A stretch of 64,000 bases of DNA from NCBI RefSeq assembly GCF_003113895.1, contig NZ_BDUD01000001.1:1339821-1403820 (forward strand), given 5' to 3'. The notes beneath the pieces were generated by a model. That model had not been told where the DNA came from. It worked only from the letters and a program-made list of their open reading frames with translations, and searched no databases. Positions 1 to 7,825 of this stretch are shown here, one piece after another. The stretch's first letter is position 1. Each line of letters opens with the position of its first letter. The DNA is from Nostoc commune NIES-4072 (GTDB taxonomy: Bacteria > Cyanobacteriota > Cyanobacteriia > Cyanobacteriales > Nostocaceae). The position numbers and the translations under genes were made by a program.

Positions 1-199
1 TCAGAGTTACGATGTACGAGGTTTTGTATCCTGCATTCCCAGTTGGTTTGATGCCGTATCTACGACACAAGTCGCGTAATTCTTTAATAGTCTTGATTTC
101 AAGTTCGGAACGCGTGAACATAAAATAGTAGTGTCCATTTTTGAAATTGGATATTGGTGGTTGTACTTCCGGCAAGTTGTAGCAACCACCAAAAAACAA
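1..199 (-). CDS. SAP-domain-like protein, 3' part cut off by window edge
   Basis: The minus-strand frame is open from about 223 to the window edge and has no stop codon, so the gene is partial. The only ATG is at 121. The residues before it (GGCYNLPEVQPPI) read like protein, so I placed the start at the TTG at 199. After the ATG comes a helix-rich stretch, KELRDLCRRYGIKPTGNAGY, which resembles a SAP-type nucleic-acid-binding motif (leucines, then RYGIKPTGN). It is divergent from the small gene at 251. The function is unknown, and a role in DNA binding is only an inference from the motif. Both the start and the true extent are uncertain. Confidence 0.5.
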   Translation of the reverse strand, partial: MFFGGCYNLPEVQPPISNFKNGHYYFMFTRSELEIKTIKELRDLCRRYGIKPTGNAGYKTSYIVTL

Positions 200-250
200 T
201 TTAATCTGCTGCCTACCAGTGATTCAAGTTATATTTATATTTCTACATAA

Positions 251-439
251 ATGCCTAACCCTAAAGGTCATCCAGAAAATTTAAACCCATTTAAATCAGA
301 GAGGGAAGAACCTTTAAGTGAGCGTCTTAATTTACGTGTCACAAAAACTATGAAGGAAGAACTATCTACTAAAGATGATCCTCCAGAATTTTGCCGTCGT
401 GCAATCCAGGAAGCATTAGATAAAGATAGAGAAAAGTAA
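251..439 (+). CDS. Small conserved hypothetical protein, possibly ribbon-helix-helix-like
   Basis: This is a 62-residue protein, charged throughout. It starts with MPNPKGHPENLNPFKS and carries a segment ERLNLRVTKTMKEEL followed by a predicted helix EFCRRAIQEALDK. The pattern of a short beta strand (LNLRV) followed by two helices is what small ribbon-helix-helix DNA-binding proteins look like, but no family was recognised with certainty. It is divergent from the SAP-like gene at 1-199, with about 50 bp between the starts. It could be a small plasmid- or phage-type regulator, which is an inference only. Confidence 0.6.
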   Translation: MPNPKGHPENLNPFKSEREEPLSERLNLRVTKTMKEELSTKDDPPEFCRRAIQEALDKDREK

Positions 440-610
440 TCTCAAAGAAATAGTTGTCCCAAGTGTGTGAATTACTGCAATGAATCAGCAATTAAGCATG
501 TTGAAAAAGCAATATGCTTGATTGCTTGCGGAAAATACCGAAATAAGAAAGTAAACTGGTGTTTGGGCAATACCGTTCGGATAAGGTTTTTTGATGACAC
601 GCCGCTAATT

Positions 611-637
611 GTAGAGACGGCGATTTATCGCGTCTCT
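611..637. repeat. Dispersed palindromic repeat (GACGCGAT family), diverged copy
   Basis: GAGAC and GTCTC arms enclose GCGAT-TT-ATCGC, giving a hairpin with one bulged base. The same core, GACGCGATTAATCGCGTC, recurs nearly perfectly at about 23214, 26990, 27026 and 46046 in this window. It is an intergenic, REP-like palindrome with no coding potential. Confidence 0.7.
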
Positions 638-731
638 TTCCTTAACCGAACCGTATTGCGAGTGGTAATGTAATAACAAAATCCAGATTAAAAATTTCGA
701 CGTGAGCGAGTCATAACGTGATATAAATTCT

Positions 732-920
732 TGTTTAGTCCTCTTGAGAGGACTTTCGCTATTAGCCGTAGGTTTCTAACCTATGGCGGGTGATAAATTA
801 AAATATAAGATTGTGGATTAAGGTATTTGCATCATTGCAGAATATTGGCATTGCCCACACGTCCGCCTCAGAATAAATTCTGCGGCTCATAGCAAAAGTC
901 ATCTAAAGCTGACTGAAATT
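732..920. repeat. Intergenic structured region: two inverted copies of a two-hairpin element
   Basis: The 644 bp between 440 and 1083 hold no convincing gene. Copy 1 on the plus strand (about 738-790) has an AGTCCTC/GAGGACT hairpin followed by TTTCGCTATTAGCCG and a second stem (TAGGTT/AACCTA) ending in GGCGG. Copy 2 on the minus strand (about 912-862) has the same order: AGTC..GACT, TTTTGCTATGAGCCG, stem CAGAAT/ATTCTG, GGCGG. The flanks are conserved, while the stem bases differ yet still pair. The arrangement resembles the palindromic ends of IS200/IS605-type elements or derived palindrome-associated repeats; which of these it is remains open. Confidence 0.55.
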
Positions 921-985
921 CTTGTTTTACCTGCATTTCCAGCTAAAGGCTAGAAAGAAGCTTGAAAAAATTTTTCCCAATTTAA

Positions 986-1018
986 AATCCCCCACATCTT
1001 TGTAGATGCAGGGGGAGT
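986..1018 (-). terminator. GC-rich hairpin downstream of the S1 gene
   Basis: A CCCCC-A-CATCT / AGATG-CA-GGGGG hairpin with a four-base loop (TTGT) lies about 70 bp past the stop of the minus-strand S1 homologue and is followed by ATTTTAAATT on that strand. It could terminate the S1 transcript. It also resembles the end hairpin of an IS200/IS605 element, so its role is uncertain. Confidence 0.5.
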
Positions 1019-1083
1019 ATTAACAATTCAAAATTGTTTCACATGGGCATTTAAACACTTTGTCCAAACACCCCACTTCAAAA

Positions 1084-1986
1084 CTATTCAGCAGCTTTGT
1101 TATTAGCTCTATTAGCACGCGCTTCAGCCGAAGCCATCACCTCATCCATATTCTCTAAGACTTCGCCAGGGAAGTTTTCCAAAACTCTGGTAGAAAGAGC
1201 AACCCGCCCTTTACCCTCATCCAAGTCAATAATTACAGCTTTAATTTGCTGACCAACTTGAAATACCTTTTCTAATGAGTCGATGAATTTTTGGCTTACC
1301 TGCTTGATATGAAGCAAAGCCCCCATACCATTTAAATCGACAAACACACCAAAAGGTTTGATACCAGTAACTTTACCTTCCACCAGTTGACCTAGTTCTA
1401 ATAAGCTGAAGTTGCTAGAACGAGTTGCTAAACGCTGGGAAAGGATGAGTTTATTGGTGTTTTTATTAATTTCCAAAAAGCCCACAGTCAGATTTTGACC
1501 TTTGAGTGCTTCTAAATTATCACGCTCTGCCAGGTGCGATCGCGGAATAAACCCTCGCAAGGAAAGAATATCGACGGTGACACCACCTTTATTTACACCC
1601 ATAACCCGAACTTGCACAGTCTGAGCATTTTCCTGCATTTCCGCCAATCTTTCCCAGATGTGCTGAATTTCCAACTGCTTTCGAGAAAGAGTAACTTGAC
1701 CTTCTGCATCCTGATCTCGGATAATCAAAAACTGCATTTCCTCTTGCAATGGCAGCACTTCCGATAAATCGGTAACTGCTCTCAAAGAAGCCTCATCGCG
1801 CGGCAGAAAAGCTGACGACTTGCCACCAATATCGACATAAGCTCCATCATGGTCAAGTTGGAACACTTTGCCATGTACAACCTGTCCCTTTTGAAACTGG
1901 TAGTCGTGTTTTTCTAGTGCTTTGGCAAAATCGTCCATTGTAAACGGCGAATTGGCTGTTTGAGAAAGTTTCGATTCGGAATTCAT
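1084..1986 (-). CDS. 30S ribosomal protein S1 homologue (cyanobacterial Rps1B type)
   Basis: The 300-residue protein has three S1 (OB-fold) RNA-binding domains. The first, about residues 33-100, contains GKVFQLDHDGAYVDIGGKSSAFLP. The second, about 120-190, contains VMGVNKGGVTVDI and RGFIPRSHL. The third, about 200-270, contains GKVTGIKPFGVFVDL. Cyanobacteria carry a main S1 and a shorter second S1 homologue; this sequence fits the second, which is an assignment from memory of the family. The C-terminus is alanine-rich and acidic. It binds mRNA and probably acts with the 30S subunit. The gene stands alone, and the next gene upstream, a dienelactone hydrolase, is separated from it by a heptamer repeat tract. 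Confidence 0.88.
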   Translation of the reverse strand: MNSESKLSQTANSPFTMDDFAKALEKHDYQFQKGQVVHGKVFQLDHDGAYVDIGGKSSAFLPRDEASLRAVTDLSEVLPLQEEMQFLIIRDQDAEGQVTLSRKQLEIQHIWERLAEMQENAQTVQVRVMGVNKGGVTVDILSLRGFIPRSHLAERDNLEALKGQNLTVGFLEINKNTNKLILSQRLATRSSNFSLLELGQLVEGKVTGIKPFGVFVDLNGMGALLHIKQVSQKFIDSLEKVFQVGQQIKAVIIDLDEGKGRVALSTRVLENFPGEVLENMDEVMASAEARANRANNKAAE

Positions 1987-2036
1987 GACTTTTGAAGATT
2001 AATTGTTATTTGATATGGTGCAACTGGAGTTTAAGA

Positions 2037-2107
2037 TTGTCATTTGTCATTTGTCATTTGTCCTTTGCTAATGACTAATGACTAATGACTAATGACTAAT
2101 GACTAAT
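2037..2107. repeat. Short tandem heptamer repeats (STRR)
   Basis: Three to four copies of the heptamer CATTTGT are followed by five copies of TAATGAC, about 70 bp in all. The tract fills the gap between the S1 gene and the dienelactone hydrolase gene and touches the hydrolase stop codon. The same heptamers recur near 9230-9300, 48330, 61440 and 62530. Confidence 0.9.
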
Positions 2108-2843
2108 TCAGTTGACTAAAGAGTTGTTGGACTTGCTCCCAAGCATCAGCAGCAGCTTTAGGATTATAACTGGCACGACGGTCACAGAAAAATCCGTGAT
2201 CAGCTCCATCGTAGCGAAACACACGATGAGGAATTTTATATTTTTCTAACTCTGCTTCAATTTCATCTACTTGTTCGGGTGGAATGCTAGCATCTTCTTT
2301 GCCAAAAAAGGCATAGAGAGTGCCTGGAATTTCCTTGGTGCGGGTAACAGTGGGAGTTCCACCTCCTGGTGTGCGAGTAGTAATTCCAGCACCGTAGAAA
2401 GAAGCCGTAGCTTTAATATCTGGTAAGGTAGCTGCAAGATATGCGACATAACCGCCAAAGCAGAAGCCAATACAGCCAAAACTATCTTTTTTGACTTGGG
2501 GCAGAGTTTTGAGGTAGTCAATTGCTACTTGAATATCGCTTAATAACTCTGAGGCTTTAGTTTGCATAGCGTAGCTTCTGCCCGTTTCAATATCTTCGGG
2601 TGTGTATCCGGTTTCAAAACCAGGAGCAGTCCGTTGAAAAAGTGCAGGTGCGATCGCTACATATCCAAGTTTGGCAATCCGTTCAGTAACATCCCGAATG
2701 TGAACGTTGACACCAAAAATCTCTTGTAATACCACGACTCCTGGGTAAGATCCAGCTTCTTTTGGCTCTGCTAAATAAGCAGATACTTGAATATTATCTT
2801 GCAAAAGATTAACTGTTGTGGTAATTATTGCTTGCTCTGTCAT
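2103..2843 (-). CDS. Dienelactone hydrolase family protein
   Basis: The 246-residue protein is a soluble alpha/beta hydrolase of the dienelactone hydrolase family (usual length 230-250). The nucleophile cysteine lies in GCIGFCFGGY, where an ordinary hydrolase has GxSxG. The family glutamate is in VVLQEIFGV near residue 40, and the catalytic histidine is in DGADHGFFCD near the C-terminus. The family opens cyclic enol-lactones, but in cyanobacteria the physiological substrate is unknown. It starts at an ATG and ends inside a heptamer repeat tract. It is a monocistronic minus-strand gene divergent from the GntR regulator. Confidence 0.9.
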   Translation of the reverse strand: MTEQAIITTTVNLLQDNIQVSAYLAEPKEAGSYPGVVVLQEIFGVNVHIRDVTERIAKLGYVAIAPALFQRTAPGFETGYTPEDIETGRSYAMQTKASELLSDIQVAIDYLKTLPQVKKDSFGCIGFCFGGYVAYLAATLPDIKATASFYGAGITTRTPGGGTPTVTRTKEIPGTLYAFFGKEDASIPPEQVDEIEAELEKYKIPHRVFRYDGADHGFFCDRRASYNPKAAADAWEQVQQLFSQLN

Positions 2844-3069
2844 AATAATTTTTACCAGTGCTGTATGATTAGCCGTGTGTTTATTTGATATAACTATGCC
2901 AGTACGCCCAGGTCATTTCCATTTAAATTATCAATTACCAGTAGGAGCGCATTAGAAATTTGTACCAGAAAAACTTCATGTGTAAATAAAATATTTGACA
3001 TGTAGCAAATGCAGCTGGTCACTAAAGGAGGGCTGAGTTAAAAGTGCTGTGTGCTGAGTAGTAAATCAA

Positions 3070-3110
3070 CACTCCCCACTCCCCACTCCCCACTCCCCAC
3101 TCCCCACTCA
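3070..3110. repeat. Short tandem heptamer repeats (STRR), CCCCACT type
   Basis: Nearly six uninterrupted copies of ACTCCCC lie directly upstream of the ribosome binding site of the GntR-family gene. The tract is part of that gene's 5' leader if transcription starts further upstream. Confidence 0.92.
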
Positions 3111-3129
3111 GTATTCAGGAGATTTGCTG

Positions 3130-4113
3130 ATGATTCAATTCCGTATTCAGCCAGACAGCGAAATTCCCGCATCAACCCAGCTGTTTAATCAAATCCGGTT
3201 TGCGATCGCGTCTCGGCAATATCCCCCTGCTTACAAATTGCCAAGCACAAGGGCATTAGCAATGCAAACTGGATTACATCGTAATACCATAAGCAAAGTT
3301 TACCGTCAACTAGAAGAAGACGGATTTGTTGAAAGTATGGCTGGTTCGGGGATTTATGTTCGTCCCCAAGGTCATGAGGGCGGTAGCAGGCTGCAATCAC
3401 CAATACTCAAACAAAATCCTGATGCATATCAAGTTGTCCAAAAAGCACTTGATGATTTGCTCACCCAAGGATGTTCACTCAATCAAGCCAGAGAGCTATT
3501 TTTAGCAGAAATTGACTGGCGCTTGCGTTGTAGTGCGCGGGTACTGGTAGCAGTTCCATCTTATGATATGGGTGCTGGTGAGTTGATGGTGTATGAATTA
3601 GAGCGATCGCTAAAAATACCAGTCCAGTTGGTAGCAATGGAAGAATTAACTGCTGTATTAGATAAAACTACCTCTGCGACAGTAGTCACAAGTCGGTATT
3701 TTATCAGTAATGTAGAAGCGATCGCAGCTCCTAAAGCTGCACGGGTAATTCCTCTGGATATCTACGACTACAGCAAAGAACTCAACCTCTTGAAAACCTT
3801 ACCAAAAGAAAACTGTGTAGGCATAGTTAGCCTCAGTTCCGGGATTGCACGAGCCGCAGAAGTCATCCTCCACGGTCTGCGAGGGGATGAACTACTAGTA
3901 ATGACTTCGCAACCAAAAGATGCTTATAAACTTCAGGCAATGGTTAAACGAGCTGAAGTAATCATAAGTGATCAAGCCAGTTTTGCGGCAGTCCAAGCAG
4001 CCGTGCAAGCATCTGATGAAGATATTATTCGTCCACCGAAGCTGATTAAGGTTGAAAATTATATCGGTACTAACTCAATTAACTTGCTAAAACGAGAACT
4101 GGGTTTAGGTTAA
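3130..4113 (+). CDS. GntR-family transcriptional regulator
   Basis: The protein has 327 residues if it starts at the ATG at 3130, which has an AGGAG eight bases upstream; an in-frame TTG at 3124 is too close to that site. The N-terminal winged helix (about residues 10-75) is typical GntR: STRALAMQTGLHRNTISKVY as the recognition helix region, then GFVESMAGSGIYV as the wing. The C-terminal 250 residues are too short for a MocR-type aminotransferase domain and match no effector domain that I recognise. It presumably senses a small molecule and controls nearby or distant genes. It is divergent from the dienelactone hydrolase gene, which is therefore one candidate target. Confidence 0.85.
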   Translation: MIQFRIQPDSEIPASTQLFNQIRFAIASRQYPPAYKLPSTRALAMQTGLHRNTISKVYRQLEEDGFVESMAGSGIYVRPQGHEGGSRLQSPILKQNPDAYQVVQKALDDLLTQGCSLNQARELFLAEIDWRLRCSARVLVAVPSYDMGAGELMVYELERSLKIPVQLVAMEELTAVLDKTTSATVVTSRYFISNVEAIAAPKAARVIPLDIYDYSKELNLLKTLPKENCVGIVSLSSGIARAAEVILHGLRGDELLVMTSQPKDAYKLQAMVKRAEVIISDQASFAAVQAAVQASDEDIIRPPKLIKVENYIGTNSINLLKRELGLG

Positions 4114-4260
4114 TTCAAGGATAATTAAGAGAGAAGAAGAATTGCATAGGCGGACACACCTAACAAATAACTCAGGATTATGATTGTAGAAATGCAACCC
4201 TCTATTGGTTTGGTAGAAGCACTCAAGTAGATGTATGTCTGCTGTTTACTAGCACTCAGC

Positions 4261-4414
4261 TATAGGATTACTATTTGATTTTTGAACGGAATTAGGTATT
4301 GTACAGTGTGTTAGAACGGAGTTCGTGACGCACTATTATCAAGGGTTTGATGCCGTACTCTCCGTGCTAACACATCCTACAGATATTTTCTCCAAATCAA
4401 ACCGGATTCCTATA
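4261..4414. mobile_element. MITE-like element with TATAGGA...TTTGATTT terminal inverted repeats
   Basis: A left end, TATAGGATTACTATTTGATT, is matched by an inverted right end whose complement reads TATAGGAATCCGGTTTGATT. About 110 bp of non-coding DNA lies between them. A second element with the same ends but different internal sequence lies at 42874-43000. The region 4114-4594 otherwise holds no gene; only a short repeat (CGCAGAGCGCACAGA) near 4500 stands out. Confidence 0.6.
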
Positions 4415-4594
4415 TATTGATTCAGCTACTTAGGGATTTCCAAGAAATAAATTATCCAAGAAAACGTAGACCGAAGGGCTTGCCGAAGGCTACCACAGAG
4501 GCGCAGAGCGCACAGACAAAGGAAGAAGAGAGTTAAACTAAATAGCAGAAAACTTTGCTAAACTTATCTATATTTAGGTATTTTAGACAAGTTT

Positions 4595-5206
4595 ATGTGG
4601 AAGGTTGCAGAGTTTGGCGGATTAATTGGTGTCTCTTCATCGACGTTAAGGCGGTGGGAGACAGAAGGGAAACTAACCCCGGAAAGGACGCTAGGCAATC
4701 AAAGAATTTACACAGAATCACACTTAGCACTAGCTCGAAACCTGAAGTCCGGCAAATTTCCAACAAGAATAATTATCTATTGCCGTGTTTCATCACATGG
4801 GCAAAAAGATGATCTGCTTAGTCAAGTTGAATCTATGGATGGGTTTTGTGTTGCTAATGGCGTAGTAGTCACTGACAGAATCGAAGAAATAGGCGGTGGA
4901 CTTAACTTTAAGCGCAAAAAGTTTCTCCAAATTATTCAGTGGGCAATTCAAGGAGAAGTTAAATCGGTCTATGTAGCCCACAAAGATAGGCTATGCCGCT
5001 TCGGTTTTGACTTGGTAGAACAAATTATTGTCTGGGGAGGCGGAACTGTTGTAGTAGCTAACAGTGAAGCATTATCGCCCCATGAAGAACTGGTTCAAGA
5101 TTTGTTGTCAATCGTGCATTGCTTTTCCAGTCGTTTATACGGATTACGCAAATATAAGCAAAAAGTAAAGTTAATTGCTCAAGGTGTCGATCCTTGTTCA
5201 AAGTAG
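4595..5206 (+). CDS. tnpA: IS607-family transposase TnpA (serine recombinase)
   Basis: The 203-residue protein has a normal IS607 transposase length. Residues 1-45 form a MerR-type helix-turn-helix (VSSSTLRRWETEGKL, GNQRIY). Residues 58-190 are a resolvase-like catalytic domain with YCRVSSHGQKDDL, where Ser66 is the likely nucleophile. The arginines of the active site are in AHKDRLCRFGFDLVE. It cuts and rejoins DNA through a serine-linked intermediate and lets the element move with little target specificity. No stop or frameshift was seen, so it may be active. The start is the ATG at 4595, with no strong Shine-Dalgarno sequence. Confidence 0.92.
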   Translation: MWKVAEFGGLIGVSSSTLRRWETEGKLTPERTLGNQRIYTESHLALARNLKSGKFPTRIIIYCRVSSHGQKDDLLSQVESMDGFCVANGVVVTDRIEEIGGGLNFKRKKFLQIIQWAIQGEVKSVYVAHKDRLCRFGFDLVEQIIVWGGGTVVVANSEALSPHEELVQDLLSIVHCFSSRLYGLRKYKQKVKLIAQGVDPCSK

Positions 5207-5247
5207 GATATACTTATTTAAGTAAATAAGTTTGCAAAAGTTTAGCT

Positions 5248-6426
5248 ATGTTTGCTATCAAGCGAGAATTAAAACTAAATAAGGTTGAAACCTCCTTGAT
5301 GCGTGGCAATGCTGGCTTTAAGCGGTTTGTTTACAACTATGGATTAGAACTGCTAACTGCATCTTGGAGTTTTGAAGACGTAAAAGCTTCTGACTCCAAA
5401 CGCATTGATGCTATCAAGAAAGTTCTAACTCAAGTTACAATGCAAAAGCCTGAATATGCGTGGATGAGAGAGTATCCGTCCACAGTGTATCAGTCAGCAT
5501 TTATTGACTTGAAGGATGCTTTTTCGAAGTGGCGTAAAGGGTTAGGAGATTTCCCAAAGAAGAAGTCCAAGAAAAAAGGTGACTCCTTTAGTGTTTACAA
5601 AACTGCTGGCATATATCTCGAAAAAGGTAAACCAGCACTGCCATTTACTAACCGAGTTGTAATAAATGCTGGAAAGATTATAAAGTTACCCGGACTAAAG
5701 GAACTTAGATTAAAAGAACGAATTGATTTTATCTGTAGTTCCCAGACATTTACTGTTTCTAGAACCGCAGATAGATGGTTCGTTGCGTTTGTGTTGGATG
5801 CCGAGAAGATTCCACCAATAATTCACCCAATTAAAAAGATTGGTGTTGACTTAGGAGTGAAAGTCTTAGCAACTTGTTCTGACGGTACTTTTTACGATAT
5901 GCCTGTCACTACCAAAAAGGCGAAAATCAAGCTTGGGAAATTGCAGTGGCGAAATCGTAATAAAGTCCTTGGCAATAAGAAGCTGAAAATCAAAGCATCA
6001 AATAAAGCGAAACGATATTATGTCCGACTGGCAACACAACACGCTCATGTTGCCAACATTCGGCAAGATGCCACTCAAAAAATGACCACTGACATAAGTC
6101 GTAAAGCTGCTGTCATTAGGATCGAGGATCTGAATGTATCAGGCATGATTGCTAACCATAAACTAGCCAGCGCTGTGAGTAATAACTGTTTTTACGAAAT
6201 TCGTAGACAGTTGACTTACAAGCAACCTTTTTACGCGACTAGGGTTGAGTTGGTTGATAGATGGTATCCGTCCTCGAAGATGTGTTCCAAGTGCCACCAC
6301 ATTCAACCGATGGGACTGAGTGAGCGTGTTTATAGATGTGGTGGATGCGGCAATATTCAAGATCGTGATGAGAACGCCTCAATTAATTTGAGGGATGCAC
6401 CTTTAAGCAAAGTAGGGTTGGCTTGA
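5248..6426 (+). CDS. tnpB: RNA-guided nuclease TnpB of the IS607 element
   Basis: The protein has 392 residues, full length for TnpB. The RuvC-like nuclease residues are all present: Asp201 in GVDLGVKVLA, Glu293 in RIEDLNVSG and Asp374 in DRDENAS. Between the last two is a four-cysteine zinc finger (Cys346, 349, 364, 367). TnpB proteins are guided by an RNA from the element's right end to cut DNA and so help keep the element in place. The gene starts 41 bp after tnpA, and its 3' end overlaps the predicted guide RNA. All key residues are intact, so a working nuclease is plausible. Confidence 0.92.
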   Translation: MFAIKRELKLNKVETSLMRGNAGFKRFVYNYGLELLTASWSFEDVKASDSKRIDAIKKVLTQVTMQKPEYAWMREYPSTVYQSAFIDLKDAFSKWRKGLGDFPKKKSKKKGDSFSVYKTAGIYLEKGKPALPFTNRVVINAGKIIKLPGLKELRLKERIDFICSSQTFTVSRTADRWFVAFVLDAEKIPPIIHPIKKIGVDLGVKVLATCSDGTFYDMPVTTKKAKIKLGKLQWRNRNKVLGNKKLKIKASNKAKRYYVRLATQHAHVANIRQDATQKMTTDISRKAAVIRIEDLNVSGMIANHKLASAVSNNCFYEIRRQLTYKQPFYATRVELVDRWYPSSKMCSKCHHIQPMGLSERVYRCGGCGNIQDRDENASINLRDAPLSKVGLA

Positions 6427-6485
6427 CCCAAACTTAACGCCTGTGGACAAGAAGTAGCCGACTACCTTGGTTGAAGCAGGAAGAA
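6370..6485 (+). ncRNA. Predicted omega RNA (TnpB guide RNA) at the IS607 right end
   Basis: The 3' end of tnpB and the 60 bp after it are where TnpB guide RNAs are known to be encoded. The segment contains potential pairing (CCTGTGG ... GCAGG) and the ending TTGGTTGAAGCAGGAAG. The guide would be the bases just outside the element, from about 6485. The boundaries are estimates only. Confidence 0.4.
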
Positions 6486-6627
6486 AACATTAAGTCTATT
6501 TAATTAAGGTTAAGTAGGTTTGAGTAAGTTTTTTAAAGCAGAAGATTGTTATATGAGGTTTTTGGATATTTTTTAATTTGGAAGTCCCTTACTAAATCAT
6601 CCAATAAAGGAACTGTTAAGAGGCAAT

Positions 6628-7215
6628 ATGAGTATCTCACTTCTAGACTATCCCATACAAGAGAAACTAGTGACCGTCGCAGATGTTTCTTGGGAGGAAT
6701 TCAAAGCTATTGAGGCACAGTTAAAGGACAACCGCAATGTCCGACTCTCCTATTTATCAGGAATATTAGAAATTATGTCGCCCATTGGTGAAAAACATGA
6801 GTACGTGAAAAGAACTCTCGGCTACTTGCTAGAAGCTTACATGAGAGAGTTGGGAATCCGGTTCTACGGTCGTGGTGGTTTTACTTTGGAAGAACCAGGG
6901 TATGCTTCTGGTACACCAGATGAATCTTACTGTATTGGTAGCAATAAAGAAACGCCAGACATTGTTATTGAAGTAATTATTACTAGTGGCACCATTAATC
7001 GAAAAGAGTTATACAAACCCAAGAAAGTGCCTGAAGTTTGGTTCTGGAAATCTGACCAGATAAAGATATTCCGTTTAAATGCGACTGGCGAGTATGAAGA
7101 AGTAAACCGTAGTAGTTTCTTCCCAAATTTAGACCCAGCTTTGTTGCTGCAATATATTGGACATCCTGACCAGTATGACGCTATTGCAGAATTTGTGCAG
7201 GCTATCCGAAAATAA
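6628..7215 (+). CDS. Uma2-family putative endonuclease (DUF820)
   Basis: The 195-residue protein matches the Uma2/DUF820 family, a PD-(D/E)XK nuclease fold very abundant in cyanobacteria. Visible features are RLSYLSGILEIMSP near residue 45, GTPDESYCIG near 100, and the catalytic-type segment TPDIVIEVI followed by KPKKVPEVWFW. Its biological role is unknown. The gene lies between the IS607 element and a truncated transposase, so it sits in a mobile-DNA island. It starts at an ATG with a weak AGG upstream. Confidence 0.85.
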   Translation: MSISLLDYPIQEKLVTVADVSWEEFKAIEAQLKDNRNVRLSYLSGILEIMSPIGEKHEYVKRTLGYLLEAYMRELGIRFYGRGGFTLEEPGYASGTPDESYCIGSNKETPDIVIEVIITSGTINRKELYKPKKVPEVWFWKSDQIKIFRLNATGEYEEVNRSSFFPNLDPALLLQYIGHPDQYDAIAEFVQAIRK

Positions 7216-7495
7216 CATTTTAGAACTAACCGTATTAATGGAATCAGGGTTCAATATTGAATTAGTACTGGCTGATAGTTTATATGGTGAAAGTAGCCAA
7301 TTCATTAGAAAAATCGCTGAATATAACTTAGGTTATGTGGTGTCAATTAGAAGTAATCATGGAGTATGGCTACCAGCAGGGCAAAGGGTTAGGGCAAATA
7401 AATGGTGTAAATTTGAGAGAACATTTAGCAATCAAAAATCAGAGACAAGATATATTAGAGAAATAATTTATTTATGCTTATGGATGATTTAGCTC
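7213..7495 (+). pseudogene. Internal fragment of a DDE transposase (IS701/IS4-like)
   Basis: The frame encodes FNIELVLADSLYGES, a typical DDE motif region with the second aspartate, then YVVSIRSNHGVWLPAGQ and RANKWCKFERTFSNQKSE. This matches the middle of IS701-type transposases. The N-terminal third and the C-terminal glutamate region are missing, and the frame stops at 7495. It begins at the very end of the Uma2 gene, which suggests that an insertion sequence once landed there and was mostly deleted. Confidence 0.75.
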
Positions 7496-7825
7496 CTGAA
7501 CTACTTGCTTATCTCGGAAAGTGACAGAAGAGGGATAACAAGTGTCTCAATCAAATAACCGCTTTTTTTCCTCTAATGTTGCAAATGATTAAGCCTAGAC
7601 AGAATAAGGGTTTTCAGATCATCTTCAGGAAATCAAACGTATCTTAGCACGATGCCTAATTGTGTAAATTTTTTAAAAGTTCATTGGTGAAATAGCAACT
7701 AACAGTATATTGTGAAGTTTATCAAGGCTTTCTAATACCGTATAAACACCAGAATAGTTAAACGCAGTAACCTACAAGAATACCTTGATCAGCAATTCTG
7801 ATTCTTGTTTCAAAAGGTTTTAATC
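7496..7825. other. Intergenic region without a recognisable gene
   Basis: These 330 bp follow the transposase fragment. The region is AT-rich, with no clear reading frame, tRNA or strong hairpin. It probably holds further transposon debris and the promoter of the small secreted protein that starts at 7826. Confidence 0.5.

Larger units (their letters stand above)
4580..6485 (+). mobile_element. IS607-family insertion sequence (tnpA + tnpB)
   Basis: A serine recombinase with a MerR-like helix-turn-helix (4595-5206) is followed 41 bp later by a full-length TnpB (5248-6426) in the same orientation, the standard IS607 layout. The element has no terminal inverted repeats, as is usual for the family, so its exact ends cannot be placed from one copy. 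The right boundary is set just past the conserved TTGGTTGAAGCAGGAAG segment near 6468-6484. Confidence 0.8.

Noticed and set aside
467..673. 68-codon plus-strand frame
   Set aside because: It runs through a dispersed palindrome (611-637), has no ribosome binding site and no family resemblance.
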